A DNA stretch of 64,000 nt. Source: Erysipelothrix urinaevulpis. Lineage in GTDB: Bacteria; Bacillota_I; Bacilli_A; Erysipelotrichales; Erysipelotrichaceae. Positions 42,819 to 51,824 of the stretch are shown here, piece by piece. The notes below the pieces were generated by a model that made no database searches, was not told the origin of the DNA, and was given only the letters and a program-made list of their open reading frames with translations. The translations under genes and the position numbers were made by a program. The stretch's first letter is position 1. Every line of letters begins with the position of its first letter. The DNA is taken from positions 62,001-126,000 of the forward strand of contig NZ_WTTB01000001.1 of the NCBI RefSeq assembly GCF_009828835.1, given 5' to 3'.

Positions 42819-44364
42819 AGTTTTAATCTATACCACCATAACAACATTTATTGCTGGAAGTATGATTATTGTGTATTTTGTCTTTCTATTACCTGGACTT
42901 TATATTGACTACAAAACACAACGTTATCTTGATAATATTCTTAATCTGCATACTGCGATTCAAACTGAGGAAGCATGCCAAGCTAATGTAGACGATATGT
43001 TTATGCTAACAAGTTTTAAACTGTACAAAGAAGGCTACGCAATTGATGTTTGTAATCAATATTTCTCAACCACCCTTACGATTGAGGATCCTGTTTTAAG
43101 ACAAACCTTTGATGAGATACGTATGGTATTTGACGGTAATGAATTTGAAGACAGTCAAGAAATTTTCAATGCAATTGATTTTAGTCAAGCGAAGAAAAGG
43201 CTAGAGAGTTTTGCGGAAACATCCCTAATTAGAAGTGAAAACATGAAATTTAATCACAGTTTTATTCAAGAAAATACTGTTAGTGAAAACTTTCGAATCA
43301 ATAATCAAGGTTATGCAATTATAAGTAGTAAAGTTCATGATGCAACCAATCAATACATTAATTACAGTGTGTTTAATCAGAAGGATGATGTATTTTATAT
43401 CACTGTAGCCTCCGCGATGACACCAAAATTACAAGAATTGATGCCGATAATCTTAATGAGTACACCCATGATTATGGTATTGCTTTTGTTGTTTGCGATG
43501 GTAACAGCAAAAGTATTTAGTAAAATGTTAGCAACCCCAATTGAAACGTTAGCCAGTCAAGCACGACATCGTGATGATTCAAAAGACTTTGTTTTTAAAC
43601 AAAAGAGTAACGATAAGGAATTTGTAATTTTAGAAGATGCTTTGAATACGATGCATCATGATTTACTGATGCTGATAAACTCTTATCAAGAGCAAAACAA
43701 ACAATTAAGCATGGAAAAAGAGAAACAGGATATCTTTATTATGAACGCATCTCATCAACTAAAAACACCGATTGCGAGTGCTAACTTGTTATTGGAAGGA
43801 ATGATGGGCAAGGTGGGCCCTTATAAGGATGTGGAAGCTTATCTTCCGATAGTTCAAACAGAAATAATCCGTATGAACACACTCGTCGAAGCGATGTTAA
43901 TGACGTATCAAGATCAAAGCAATGAAAATCAAAAAGAAGAAGTGATTGTGAATCAAGTGATTGAAGTATTGTTAGAAAAACTAAACCAGCAAATCATTCA
44001 TAAAAAACTTGAGATTGCTATAGAAGAAGAGCAATCAAAAATCATGACCGACCCTCAATTCTTTTCAACAATCGTTGAAAACATCATATTAAATGCAATA
44101 AAATACACAGAAATCGGTGGAAAAATTGAGATAAAAATAAATAAAAACAATCTAATAATTACAAATCTAAAATCATCAATTAATGAAAAAATCATAGACT
44201 ATATAACCTTACCATTTGTAAAAGATAACCATCAACAAGATAGTACAGGAATTGGTTTATATTTGGTGGATACATTTGTGAATATGTTAGAGATGAACTG
44301 GAGTATTAAAAATACTGATGAAGGTGTTACTGTGACACTGAACTATAAGGAGAATAATGTATGA
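42802..44364 (+). CDS. Sensor histidine kinase
   Basis: A 520-residue membrane kinase. First helix at residues 7-30 (IYTTITTFIAGSMIIVYFVF), then a ~185-residue extracytoplasmic sensor domain containing two cysteines (EEACQ, DVCNQ) that could form a disulfide, a second helix near 215-240, a HAMP-like linker, the phospho-acceptor NASHQLKTP, and an ATPase domain (NIILNAIKY, GIGLYLVDTF). Start at 42802 is preferred because GGAGG is then six bases away; an ATG at 42796 is too close. It feeds the ABC exporter genes downstream. Confidence 0.92.
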   Translation: MKLSRKVLIYTTITTFIAGSMIIVYFVFLLPGLYIDYKTQRYLDNILNLHTAIQTEEACQANVDDMFMLTSFKLYKEGYAIDVCNQYFSTTLTIEDPVLRQTFDEIRMVFDGNEFEDSQEIFNAIDFSQAKKRLESFAETSLIRSENMKFNHSFIQENTVSENFRINNQGYAIISSKVHDATNQYINYSVFNQKDDVFYITVASAMTPKLQELMPIILMSTPMIMVLLLLFAMVTAKVFSKMLATPIETLASQARHRDDSKDFVFKQKSNDKEFVILEDALNTMHHDLLMLINSYQEQNKQLSMEKEKQDIFIMNASHQLKTPIASANLLLEGMMGKVGPYKDVEAYLPIVQTEIIRMNTLVEAMLMTYQDQSNENQKEEVIVNQVIEVLLEKLNQQIIHKKLEIAIEEEQSKIMTDPQFFSTIVENIILNAIKYTEIGGKIEIKINKNNLIITNLKSSINEKIIDYITLPFVKDNHQQDSTGIGLYLVDTFVNMLEMNWSIKNTDEGVTVTLNYKENNV

Positions 44365-45230
44365 TAACAATAGAAGAATTAAATGTGTATTACAAAGACT
44401 TTCAAGCCCTTAATATTTGTGAAAAAATTGAAATAAAAGAAAATGATCGGATTGGTTTAATTGGTTCGAACGGTGCAGGAAAGACGACGTTTGTGAAAGC
44501 GTGTTTGGGATTAATACCCTACAATGGGCTCATCACAACCAACGTAAAACCCGAAGAAATGTCAGTTCACATGCAGCAAAACAATTATGTCGATACGATG
44601 GCCACTCGTCATATTTTAGAAACAATTTTAAAAACAAAAATTAAAGAGAATGTAAAATTACAAGAACTCATTTCATTCTTTGAATTTGAAAAGCAATTAA
44701 GTCAAAAATATAAGACTTTATCAGGTGGACAAAAGCAAAGATTCACGTTAATTATGGTCTTAATGCAAGACGCACCCATTACTTTTTTTGATGAAGTTAC
44801 GACAGGTCTAGACTTTGAAACCCGTCAAGCTTTAATAGAAAAAATATTAGCCTGGTACCAAGGAAAGAATACCTCGATTATTTTTATTAGTCATTATTAT
44901 GAAGAATTAGAAAAACTAACCAATAAATTATTGATCCTTGATAAGGGGGAAGTGATCGCTTTTGGAGAACGTCGTCAACTGTTTGAGAAATATTGTGGTC
45001 AATCAGTCATATCCTTTGATCAAGACGCTTTAACGAAGATTGATACTAAGTCATTTAACCACTTAAAAGCCCAACAAGGACTATGTGCAATATCCTGTAA
45101 AAATTTAGAAGAAGAATTAAGTTTAATTAAGATGCTATCCAATGCGAATATTAATTATAAACGAAGTAACAATGACATTGAGTTATTAACAATCAATGCG
45201 CTAGGAGTCTATCATGAAACAACTCATTAA
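44361..45230 (+). CDS. ABC transporter ATP-binding protein
   Basis: A 289-residue ATPase. Walker A is GSNGAGKTT, the signature is LSGGQKQR, Walker B is PITFFDEVTTGLD, and the switch histidine is in FISHYYEELEK. It overlaps the kinase gene by four bases and the permease by 17, so the sensor system and transporter form one unit. Two-component plus ABC operons of this kind commonly handle antimicrobial peptides or lantibiotics; the substrate here is unknown. Confidence 0.92.
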   Translation: MITIEELNVYYKDFQALNICEKIEIKENDRIGLIGSNGAGKTTFVKACLGLIPYNGLITTNVKPEEMSVHMQQNNYVDTMATRHILETILKTKIKENVKLQELISFFEFEKQLSQKYKTLSGGQKQRFTLIMVLMQDAPITFFDEVTTGLDFETRQALIEKILAWYQGKNTSIIFISHYYEELEKLTNKLLILDKGEVIAFGERRQLFEKYCGQSVISFDQDALTKIDTKSFNHLKAQQGLCAISCKNLEEELSLIKMLSNANINYKRSNNDIELLTINALGVYHETTH

Positions 45231-45972
45231 ATATGAATTTAGAAATCTACTCGGCAATTTCTTTGGTATTTTCTTTGGGATTGCATTTCCAATTCTGATG
45301 ACAAACATTCTTCATCCTGTCATCATGTCAAAAGTACCAGAAGCTGCACAAGGTAGTGCAAGTGTTCAAATATATATTACAAATTTACTCATGGTTCCAT
45401 TAGCAATGATGTTTGTCGGGTTTTCAGCATTATTCTCCCAAGAACTGGAAAACGATGTAACCATTCGGATGCAATTATTTGGCATTAATGAGTCACAGCA
45501 AATGAAAGCCAAGATGGTTGCTCAAGGTCTTTCTGTTGTAGTAGGAATAAGTATCTACTCCTTGTTTACATTACCCATACTAAACTTACCCAAACCAACA
45601 ATTTTTGCGGTTATTTCGTTAGTTATTGCCATTATCATATTATCAATCATCTTGTTTATTTTATCGTTCTCAATTGCCTTGTTAGCAAAAAAATTCAGTG
45701 TGACTTATGGCATTACCATGACTCTTTATTTTGGTATGATGGTTTTTTCAGGGATGATGGGGATCGAGACACAAGATTTACCCAAAGTTTTTCAGTATAT
45801 ATCCAAAGGATTTCCAACCTCGTTTATTGTGAGTGATTTCAAAGAAGTGTGGACGTTAACAAGTTATAATTTCGCTCCTTTAATTCAATCCTTACTGTTT
45901 TTTGGCGCTGTTAGCGGATTAGTTTGTTATGGAGCTCTAGCACAAAGAAAAAGAAAATTAGAAAATTTTTAA
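45214..45972 (+). CDS. ABC-2 type transporter permease
   Basis: A 252-residue membrane protein with six helices, typical of ABC-2 export permeases; the first is LLGNFFGIFFGIAFPILMTNIL. It is encoded in the same four-gene operon as the two-component system and the ATPase, and is its last gene, followed by a terminator. Confidence 0.88.
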   Translation: MKQLIKYEFRNLLGNFFGIFFGIAFPILMTNILHPVIMSKVPEAAQGSASVQIYITNLLMVPLAMMFVGFSALFSQELENDVTIRMQLFGINESQQMKAKMVAQGLSVVVGISIYSLFTLPILNLPKPTIFAVISLVIAIIILSIILFILSFSIALLAKKFSVTYGITMTLYFGMMVFSGMMGIETQDLPKVFQYISKGFPTSFIVSDFKEVWTLTSYNFAPLIQSLLFFGAVSGLVCYGALAQRKRKLENF

Positions 45973-45999
45973 GGGGAAGCAAATGAATGCTTCCTTTTT
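45971..45999 (+). terminator. Terminator of the two-component/ABC operon
   Basis: AAGGGGAAGCA/TGCTTCCTTTT stem with a 6-base loop and a T run. Confidence 0.85.
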
Positions 46000-46014
46000 A
46001 TTAAATCGTCACGT

Positions 46015-46043
46015 TTTACTCAAACTCTAAAATGGATTATAAT
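46015..46043 (+). promoter_or_regulatory. Promoter of yigZ, probably leaderless
   Basis: TTTACT (46015-46020), 17-base spacer, TATAAT (46038-46043). The ATG at 46050 is seven bases from the -10, where transcription itself should begin. Confidence 0.7.
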
Positions 46044-46049
46044 AGAGCT

Positions 46050-46673
46050 ATGATAAAAACAAATTATAAGACAATTGAAAAAGAGTTGATGACTGAGCAA
46101 ATCATTAAAAAGTCAAAATTCATTGCCTATCTTGCACCGGTTCAAAATGAAGACCAGGCCAAAGAATATTTGCAAGCGATAAAAAAAGAACATTATAAAG
46201 CGACACACCATTGTTCTGCATATATATGTGATGAAATTGAGAGATCTAATGACGATGGAGAACCTGCCTCAAGTGCAGGATTGCCAATGCTCGAAGTTTT
46301 AAGAGGGAATAATTTAAACTATGTTATCGCGGTTGTGGTTCGATATTATGGTGGAATTCAGTTGGGTGTTGGTGGATTGATTCGAGCCTATGGTTCAAGT
46401 GTAAGTCTTGCGATTGAAGAAGCAGAACTTCTAATTCCACAACAAGTCTTTAAAATCAAAATACAATTTCCTTATGAATATACGAATGATGTTGAAAACA
46501 ATCTAGCAGATTATGCGATCGTTACTGAACGTGATTATGAAGAACAAGCAATTTATACCATTCTTACAAGTCAAAAAGATCAACTAGAGCCACTTAGTGA
46601 TATGACTAGAGGAACAATAAGTATTGAAGAATTAGGCGTGAGTGTTGAATACATGAAGGAGGAAAAGTCATGA
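46050..46673 (+). CDS. YigZ/IMPACT family protein
   Basis: A 207-residue protein of the UPF0029 family. N-terminal IMPACT domain: IKKSKFIAYLAPV, ATHHCSAYI, SNDDGEPASSAGLPML and VVVRYYGGIQLGVGGLIRAYG, all strongly conserved. The C-terminal ferredoxin-like domain follows. The family is linked to translation regulation and stress, with no settled biochemical role. An ATG at 46032 is also in frame, but it lies inside the promoter, so 46050 is chosen. The Fur-family gene follows with a four-base overlap. Confidence 0.9.
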   Translation: MIKTNYKTIEKELMTEQIIKKSKFIAYLAPVQNEDQAKEYLQAIKKEHYKATHHCSAYICDEIERSNDDGEPASSAGLPMLEVLRGNNLNYVIAVVVRYYGGIQLGVGGLIRAYGSSVSLAIEEAELLIPQQVFKIKIQFPYEYTNDVENNLADYAIVTERDYEEQAIYTILTSQKDQLEPLSDMTRGTISIEELGVSVEYMKEEKS

Positions 46674-47080
46674 AAGTAAAAGAGGAACTAAAATCGAACG
46701 GATTAAAGTACACAAAACAACGAGCTGATGTTCTTCATGTATTGAAAAGTAGCGAGATTCCTTTAACGATAAATCAAATTCGGGATGAATTACAGATTGA
46801 AATGGACTTATCCACAATTTATCGAATTCTTGATGCATTTGAAGCCAAACACTTAGTTAATAAAACGGTTCCTATCGAGCCTTCAATGTCACTTTATGAT
46901 TATAATCGTGATATTCATAAACACCACCTAACCTGTACTGAATGTGGTATAATCATTGTTATTGAATCATGTCCATTAGGAAACTATGAAAAACAAGTTC
47001 AAGAAAAAACGGGCTATATTATTGAAAGACATCAATTGGAACTTTATGGTTTATGTCCAAGATGTCAAAGGAGCAATTAA
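46670..47080 (+). CDS. Fur-family regulator, Zur-like
   Basis: A 136-residue Fur-superfamily repressor. Winged helix: TKQRADVLHVL, DLSTIYRILDAFE; then the metal region KHHLTCTECG and the second cysteine pair CPRC. It differs from the PerR-like protein at the window start. A cation-diffusion-facilitator gene begins four bases downstream, which suggests control of zinc (or manganese) efflux, so the Zur-type assignment is by context. It overlaps yigZ by four bases. Confidence 0.86.
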   Translation: MKVKEELKSNGLKYTKQRADVLHVLKSSEIPLTINQIRDELQIEMDLSTIYRILDAFEAKHLVNKTVPIEPSMSLYDYNRDIHKHHLTCTECGIIIVIESCPLGNYEKQVQEKTGYIIERHQLELYGLCPRCQRSN

Positions 47081-47083
47081 TCT

Positions 47084-48187
47084 ATGAATGAAAATAGATC
47101 AAACATCGGGATTAAAGTTGGAGCAGTTGGGATACTGAGTAACCTTCTGCTTTTTATTATGAAAATTGTGATTGGATTAAGTTCAGGTAGTACAGCGATT
47201 GTTGGTGATGCTATTAATAACCTCTCAGATTTTCTTTCATCGATTATCACGGCCATTGGTTTTAAATTATCAAGTTTACCAGCCGATCGAGAACATCCTT
47301 TTGGTCATGCACGATTCGAATTAATTAGTGGGTTTGTTATCTCAATTATTATGTTATATCTTGGAATTGATGTGCTTAGAGAATCGGTAACAGAAATAAT
47401 TCAACCCAGTCAACTTCAAGTGTCTTCTGTCTTAATATGGATATTGATCATTTCAATTGTTGTGAAAATACTCCAAATGATTTTTTATCGAAGGATGTTT
47501 CAACAGTCAAAGTCAGAAGTGATTGAGGCTAATATCAAAGACAGCCGAAATGATGTTCTTATTACAAGTTCGATTCTTTTAGGAATTTGGATTCAAACAC
47601 TTACAGGTTATAAGATTGATGGTTTTTTAGGAGTTTTGATTTCTTTTTTAATCATTGGATCATCAATTGAAATGTTAAGAGATTTTGTTCATGACTTATT
47701 AGGTGCTCGACCAGATGATGCATTGATCAAAGGCGTTCAAGATATTCTCGATGCATCAAAAGAAATCATTGGTTATCATGATTTAATCATTCACACGTAT
47801 GGATCAGGGCGTCATTATGCCAGTGTTCATGTTGAAGTGGATGTCCAAATGAGTTTGCAAGAAGCACATGATATTATTGATCACTTAGAATATAAAATAA
47901 ATAAACTTTTTAAAATGGATATGGTTGTTCATTTAGATCCGTTAGATTTAAAGAGTCCCTTACTTAATGGATTGAATGAAGATGTTAAAAAGGCATTGAA
48001 TACCATTGATGAAGACTTACGATATCATGATTTAAGGTTAGTTCATAATATTCTAATTTTTGATGTCGTTGTTCCCAATTCTGTGAAATTAGATGATGAG
48101 GAAATTATTCAAGACTTGAATCAAGCGTTAAAAGCTCATCCATATAAGATAAAAATAACAATCGATCGAAACTATTTACTCGATTAA
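47084..48187 (+). CDS. Cation diffusion facilitator transporter
   Basis: A 367-residue metal/proton antiporter. It has six hydrophobic helices, the metal-site motif GDAINNLSD in helix II, EHPFGHARFEL after helix II, and DSRNDV in helix V; the C-terminal cytoplasmic domain is the ferredoxin-like CDF dimer domain, with an extra ~80 residues beyond it. Likely exports zinc, iron or manganese. It follows the Zur-like gene with only three bases between, suggesting metal-dependent expression. Confidence 0.92.
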   Translation: MNENRSNIGIKVGAVGILSNLLLFIMKIVIGLSSGSTAIVGDAINNLSDFLSSIITAIGFKLSSLPADREHPFGHARFELISGFVISIIMLYLGIDVLRESVTEIIQPSQLQVSSVLIWILIISIVVKILQMIFYRRMFQQSKSEVIEANIKDSRNDVLITSSILLGIWIQTLTGYKIDGFLGVLISFLIIGSSIEMLRDFVHDLLGARPDDALIKGVQDILDASKEIIGYHDLIIHTYGSGRHYASVHVEVDVQMSLQEAHDIIDHLEYKINKLFKMDMVVHLDPLDLKSPLLNGLNEDVKKALNTIDEDLRYHDLRLVHNILIFDVVVPNSVKLDDEEIIQDLNQALKAHPYKIKITIDRNYLLD

Positions 48188-48215
48188 AAAAACCAATTCT
48201 AAACAGAATTGGTTT
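48184..48215 (-). terminator. Terminator of the MBL-fold gene, probably bidirectional
   Basis: An 11-bp stem AAACCAATTCT/AGAATTGGTTT with an AAAC loop. The T run is good on the minus strand and short on the plus. Confidence 0.8.
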
Positions 48216-48885
48216 AATACTCTATTTTATCACCCGCATTGACTAGAAGTCCTTGACCAGGATCAAGACGGTCAATAAATGTTTGAGGGTTTTGCTGAAT
48301 TACTGGAAAAGTATTGTAGTGAATCGGTACGACATTCTTTGCTTGAATCGTTTGGCTGGCTTTGACTGCATCGTCAATTCCCATAGTGAAATTATCTCCA
48401 ATGGGGACAAATGCTAAATCAATCGGTGCCAGTTCTTTCATGTCTGAGTAGAATGCTGTATCACCAGCATGATAGATTCGTTTGCCCTCAATCTCAAAGA
48501 CAAGCCCAGCTGCAAGCCCCATTGCTAGGGTTTGATTATTGATTGTTAAGGACGAAGAATGAAGTGCAGGAACAAACTTTAAATTACCGAAAGAAAATTT
48601 ATAACTACCACCGATATTCATTCCATGAGTTCGAAGGTCATGAAGCTCAATAAAGTCAGCAAGCTCGACCATTGCAATCACCAAAGCATTTGACTTTTTA
48701 GCAATCTCAAGTGTATCTCCAAAATGATCGTTATGAGCATGTGTAAGCACAATATAATCTGGATTCAACTCATTAAGATTTAAATCAGAATCTGGGTTAT
48801 CGGTTATAAAAGGATCAATGAGTATTGATTCCCCATTCGCACAATGTATTTGTACACATGAATGCCCATGCCAAGATAGTATCAT
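48214..48885 (-). CDS. UPF0173 metallo-beta-lactamase-fold hydrolase
   Basis: A 223-residue metal-dependent hydrolase (YtkL-like). N-terminal SWHGHSCVQI, zinc ligands in THAHNDHFGD, HAGDTAFYSD and the last histidine in VPIHYNT are all present. The family's substrate is not established. GGAGG precedes the start. It converges with the cation efflux gene and diverges from the DtxR-type regulator. Confidence 0.9.
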   Translation of the reverse strand: MILSWHGHSCVQIHCANGESILIDPFITDNPDSDLNLNELNPDYIVLTHAHNDHFGDTLEIAKKSNALVIAMVELADFIELHDLRTHGMNIGGSYKFSFGNLKFVPALHSSSLTINNQTLAMGLAAGLVFEIEGKRIYHAGDTAFYSDMKELAPIDLAFVPIGDNFTMGIDDAVKASQTIQAKNVVPIHYNTFPVIQQNPQTFIDRLDPGQGLLVNAGDKIEY

Positions 48886-48921
48886 ATATAAAACCTCCTA
48901 CTTCTAATAATACCAAATTAA

Positions 48922-48972
48922 TTGAATTACCCAAACTTTACATGTATAATGAATATAGTTAGGCGCACCTAA
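48922..48972 (+). promoter_or_regulatory. Promoter and DtxR/MntR-type operator
   Basis: TTGAAT (48922-48927), 17-base spacer, TATAAT (48945-48950). At the expected transcription start is TTAGGCGCACCTAA (48959-48972), a near-perfect palindrome with TTAGG/CCTAA arms, the form of DtxR, IdeR and MntR boxes. It should autoregulate the gene in response to iron or manganese. Confidence 0.8.
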
Positions 48973-48991
48973 TTTTGAAAGGATGATGAAG

Positions 48992-49642
48992 ATGATGACT
49001 CCCAGTCGTGAAGATTATATAAAAGCAATCTTCAAACACAATGAAAAAGGAACAAAGCTAAACAACAAAGATTTATCTGAAAATCTTTCAGTCTCTGCTG
49101 CTTCCACAAGTGAAATGATTCGTAAACTCATTGATACAGGTCATGTTGATCGTGATAAAACAATGGGGTTAATGTTAACTGAAGAAGGAAAAAATGAAGC
49201 CAAAGATCTTGTGAAGAAACATCGACTGTGGGAAGTGTTTCTAGTCAATCACTTGGGTTATTCCTGGACAGAAGTTCATGATGATGCCGAGGTTTTAGAA
49301 CACGTTACATCGTCAAAGTTAGCCGATCGCTTAAATGAATTTTTAGACGAACCCAAACATTGTCCTCATGGAGAAATAATCTTTGGAAATAGTGAAGAAG
49401 TCGATGATTCAACAGTATCGCTTGCTTCTTTAACAATTGATGATCATGGCACCTTTCAAAAAGTCAGTGATACAGGAGAACTCCTAGAATATTTAGAAGT
49501 TATAAAGTTTAAGTTAAATGACGATTTCAAAGTTGTTAAAAAGTTACCTTATGAAGGGCCTATTGTTGTTGAAGTCAACGGCCTTGAAGTCTCAATATCA
49601 TACCATGCAGCTCAAGAAATTTTTGTCTTAAAACATCACTAA
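48992..49642 (+). CDS. DtxR/MntR-family metal-dependent regulator
   Basis: A 216-residue regulator with all three domains: winged helix (TPSREDYIKAIFKHN, SAASTSEMIRKL), metal-binding dimer domain with the KHCPHGEIIFG motif, and a C-terminal SH3/FeoA-like domain, so longer than Bacillus MntR (142). The longer form is typical of IdeR, DtxR or TroR types that sense iron or manganese. Several ATG codons are in frame from 48983; 48992 has GGA eight bases upstream. A clear DtxR box sits in its promoter. Confidence 0.9.
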   Translation: MMTPSREDYIKAIFKHNEKGTKLNNKDLSENLSVSAASTSEMIRKLIDTGHVDRDKTMGLMLTEEGKNEAKDLVKKHRLWEVFLVNHLGYSWTEVHDDAEVLEHVTSSKLADRLNEFLDEPKHCPHGEIIFGNSEEVDDSTVSLASLTIDDHGTFQKVSDTGELLEYLEVIKFKLNDDFKVVKKLPYEGPIVVEVNGLEVSISYHAAQEIFVLKHH

Positions 49643-49649
49643 AAACTTG

Positions 49650-49658
49650 TGGTATAAT
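49650..49658 (+). promoter_or_regulatory. Extended -10 promoter of the PAP2 gene
   Basis: TGGTATAAT, 25 bases before the start codon. No clear -35. Confidence 0.5.
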
Positions 49659-49683
49659 ATTAGAAAATGGAAATGGTGATAGC

Positions 49684-50235
49684 ATGGAATTGCAAATTTT
49701 AGATTTGATACAAACATGGAGAAATCCACTCTTAGATATATTTTTTACCGTTTTAACACGCATGGGAGATCATGCAGAAATATGGCTATTACTGATTTTT
49801 ATTATGTGGATGAAAAAAGAAAGACGACAAACAGCTTCTTTAGCAGTTGTATCGATTATTATTGAATTAATTGTCGTAAGTTTAATTCTAAAACCGATTT
49901 TTATGCGCCCAAGACCGTTTTTAGTTTCTGACATAGCGTTATTAATTCCCGAACCATTTGGAGCTTCATTTCCCTCGGGACATGCAGCAAGCTCATTTGC
50001 TGTTGCATATTTCTTATACAGAGAAAATGCCAGTTATAAACATTGGATTATGACGATCGCAATTCTGATGTCCTTTTCAAGATTATATGTTTATGTCCAC
50101 TACCCAAGTGATGTGATCGTTGGTGCATTAATTGGCATAGGGATTGGGGAATTTGTTCATCGTAAAAGAGATACTTTTATACATCTAATTAATGCAGTAT
50201 TAAAAAAGATTAATTTAGAAAAATTTGAAATTTAA
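49684..50235 (+). CDS. PAP2-family membrane phosphatase
   Basis: A 183-residue membrane protein with about five helices and the three PAP2 motifs: LILKPIFMRPRPF, FPSGHAASS and SRLYVYVHYPSDV. It probably dephosphorylates undecaprenyl diphosphate or phosphatidic acid-type lipids at the outer face of the membrane. GGTGAT lies before the start. It converges with the serine hydrolase gene on a shared terminator. Confidence 0.88.
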   Translation: MELQILDLIQTWRNPLLDIFFTVLTRMGDHAEIWLLLIFIMWMKKERRQTASLAVVSIIIELIVVSLILKPIFMRPRPFLVSDIALLIPEPFGASFPSGHAASSFAVAYFLYRENASYKHWIMTIAILMSFSRLYVYVHYPSDVIVGALIGIGIGEFVHRKRDTFIHLINAVLKKINLEKFEI

Positions 50236-50259
50236 AAAAGGAGCTAAGCTCCTTTTTTT
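50234..50259. terminator. Bidirectional terminator
   Basis: GGAGC/GCTCC stem with a TAA loop, flanked by six A and seven T that extend the pairing. It lies between PAP2 and the serine hydrolase. Confidence 0.75.
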
Positions 50260-51197
50260 GTATCTAAATAGAGTGTGAATAAGTTTTCACGTTGACGTAA
50301 GAAAAGAGGGTTTTCCCGATCTGGATACGTCCGATTTGTCAATAAAATAAATGCTTGATTATGCTTAAAATCAATATGAAATAAAGGACCTGTTGATCCA
50401 GTGTGAAATAATACATCATCATTAAAACGATTCCATCCATACGACCGCTGACCAATATTTGTTTCCATGATTAATTTTTTTGTTTCAAAACTCATGATGC
50501 GATCATCACTCAACAAGCCTTTAGCAAAACGGCTCATGTCTTCCAAGGTACTAAATAGACCGGCATTACCAGCAATGCCTCCTAAAGCAAAAGCTGTTTG
50601 ATCGTGAACTCGTCCTTGTATCGTTGAACCATTATTCAAAATTTCAGTTGGAGCTGCATTATGTCCATTAAATGATGTGGAAGACATATTCAATGGATCG
50701 AGAATGTTTTCCTTTATACTTTGGTCTAAAGACTGATCAAGACGTTCAATAATTTTTCCTAGAATTATAAAATTTAAGCACGAATAAACGGTTTGACCTC
50801 GCTGTTGGTCAACATAATCATTCATTGAAAAAATATAATCAATTAAGGCTTGATTGCTTAATTCATACCGTGTTCTAGCACTAGGTAAAAGACCACTGGT
50901 ATGTAAAAGCAATTCAGAAATTGTCATTGAATGATGCTTAAATTCCGGAATAATCGTTTGTACAACTGTATCTAAACTTAAACGATTCTCATCCATCAAT
51001 TGGAAAATTCGAGTTGTAACAAATAACTTTGTGATTGAAGCAAGATCATAACGAGTTTCAATGTTTGTTGCGATTTCTCCATTTGTTGTTCCTTTAGAAT
51101 ACGTATGAATTTTATCGTCATTCATTGTACATGCCACTAATCCCAATACACTTTTTGAATGAATAATCTCACTCAATTCATTTTCAAAACTTGTCAT
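50244..51197 (-). CDS. Beta-lactamase-like serine hydrolase (class C/PBP4* fold)
   Basis: A 317-residue penicillin-binding-type serine hydrolase. The active-site serine motif is SITK (in DLASITKLFVT), the tyrosine motif YSCLNF and the third motif HTGSTG. There is no obvious signal peptide or lipobox, so it may be cytoplasmic and act as an esterase or peptidase rather than a penicillin target. Start 51197 is preferred to 51203 because AAGGTGG is then six bases upstream. Confidence 0.85.
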   Translation of the reverse strand: MTSFENELSEIIHSKSVLGLVACTMNDDKIHTYSKGTTNGEIATNIETRYDLASITKLFVTTRIFQLMDENRLSLDTVVQTIIPEFKHHSMTISELLLHTSGLLPSARTRYELSNQALIDYIFSMNDYVDQQRGQTVYSCLNFIILGKIIERLDQSLDQSIKENILDPLNMSSTSFNGHNAAPTEILNNGSTIQGRVHDQTAFALGGIAGNAGLFSTLEDMSRFAKGLLSDDRIMSFETKKLIMETNIGQRSYGWNRFNDDVLFHTGSTGPLFHIDFKHNQAFILLTNRTYPDRENPLFLRQRENLFTLYLDTKKGA

Positions 51198-51226
51198 AAT
51201 CATCCACCTTTTTGATAATTATACCA

Positions 51227-51802
51227 CTACAAGTTACTAAAATCATGTTCAATTATGTCCTCAAGGATATAAACATTATCTTCATATTTATATTTGAAAA
51301 TTGAACAATTTTGAATTCGATTGGATCGAAAGACACAATTATGTTTTTCCCATTTTCTATAAAATTGAGCAATCGCAGCACCGTGAGCTACAATTAATAT
51401 ATTTTTCTTAGATGAATGAGACACAATGGAGTCAACAGCGCTTGTAAACCGTTGTTGAAATGCATGCTCATCCTCACCCCCAAATTGAACAAAAAAATCT
51501 TTGTAGGGAAGGGGTGGATTTAAATGCTCCGATTCACCTTCTAAACTTCCAAAGTTCCATTCACGAAGGTCCTTGACACGTTTATATGGTAAGTCAGTGA
51601 TGATCTCTAAGGTATCACTTGCTCTTTCAGATGTGGAGCAGTATGCTTCATCGAAATTAAAATCTAATTGATCAATATGTTCTCTTGCAACGAGTGCTTG
51701 TTTTATTCCAAGCTCGGTTAACGGAGAATCACAAAAACCTTGGATCTTCTGTTGTTGATTAAAGAGAGTTTGACCATGTCTAATTAAATAAATTCTTTTC
51801 AT
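51227..51802 (-). CDS. Histidine phosphatase family protein (twin 1)
   Basis: A 191-residue histidine phosphatase with the RHGQT motif at the N-terminus and the second histidine in IVAHGAAIAQFY. It is a close paralogue of the gene at 52317-52886: both share ITD-PY, EWNFGSLEGES, DFFVQFGGE and NCSIF. The two flank a MerR-family gene. Its promoter has the 19-base spacer expected for MerR activation. Function may be a sugar-phosphate or nucleotide phosphatase; unknown. Confidence 0.88.
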   Translation of the reverse strand: MKRIYLIRHGQTLFNQQQKIQGFCDSPLTELGIKQALVAREHIDQLDFNFDEAYCSTSERASDTLEIITDLPYKRVKDLREWNFGSLEGESEHLNPPLPYKDFFVQFGGEDEHAFQQRFTSAVDSIVSHSSKKNILIVAHGAAIAQFYRKWEKHNCVFRSNRIQNCSIFKYKYEDNVYILEDIIEHDFSNL

Positions 51803-51824
51803 ATCTTATTCCTCCTCTAGATTA

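Noticed and set aside
46808-46816. TTATCCACA, a perfect DnaA box
   Set aside because: A single copy inside the Zur-like gene, with no cluster and no AT-rich unwinding region; not evidence of an origin.
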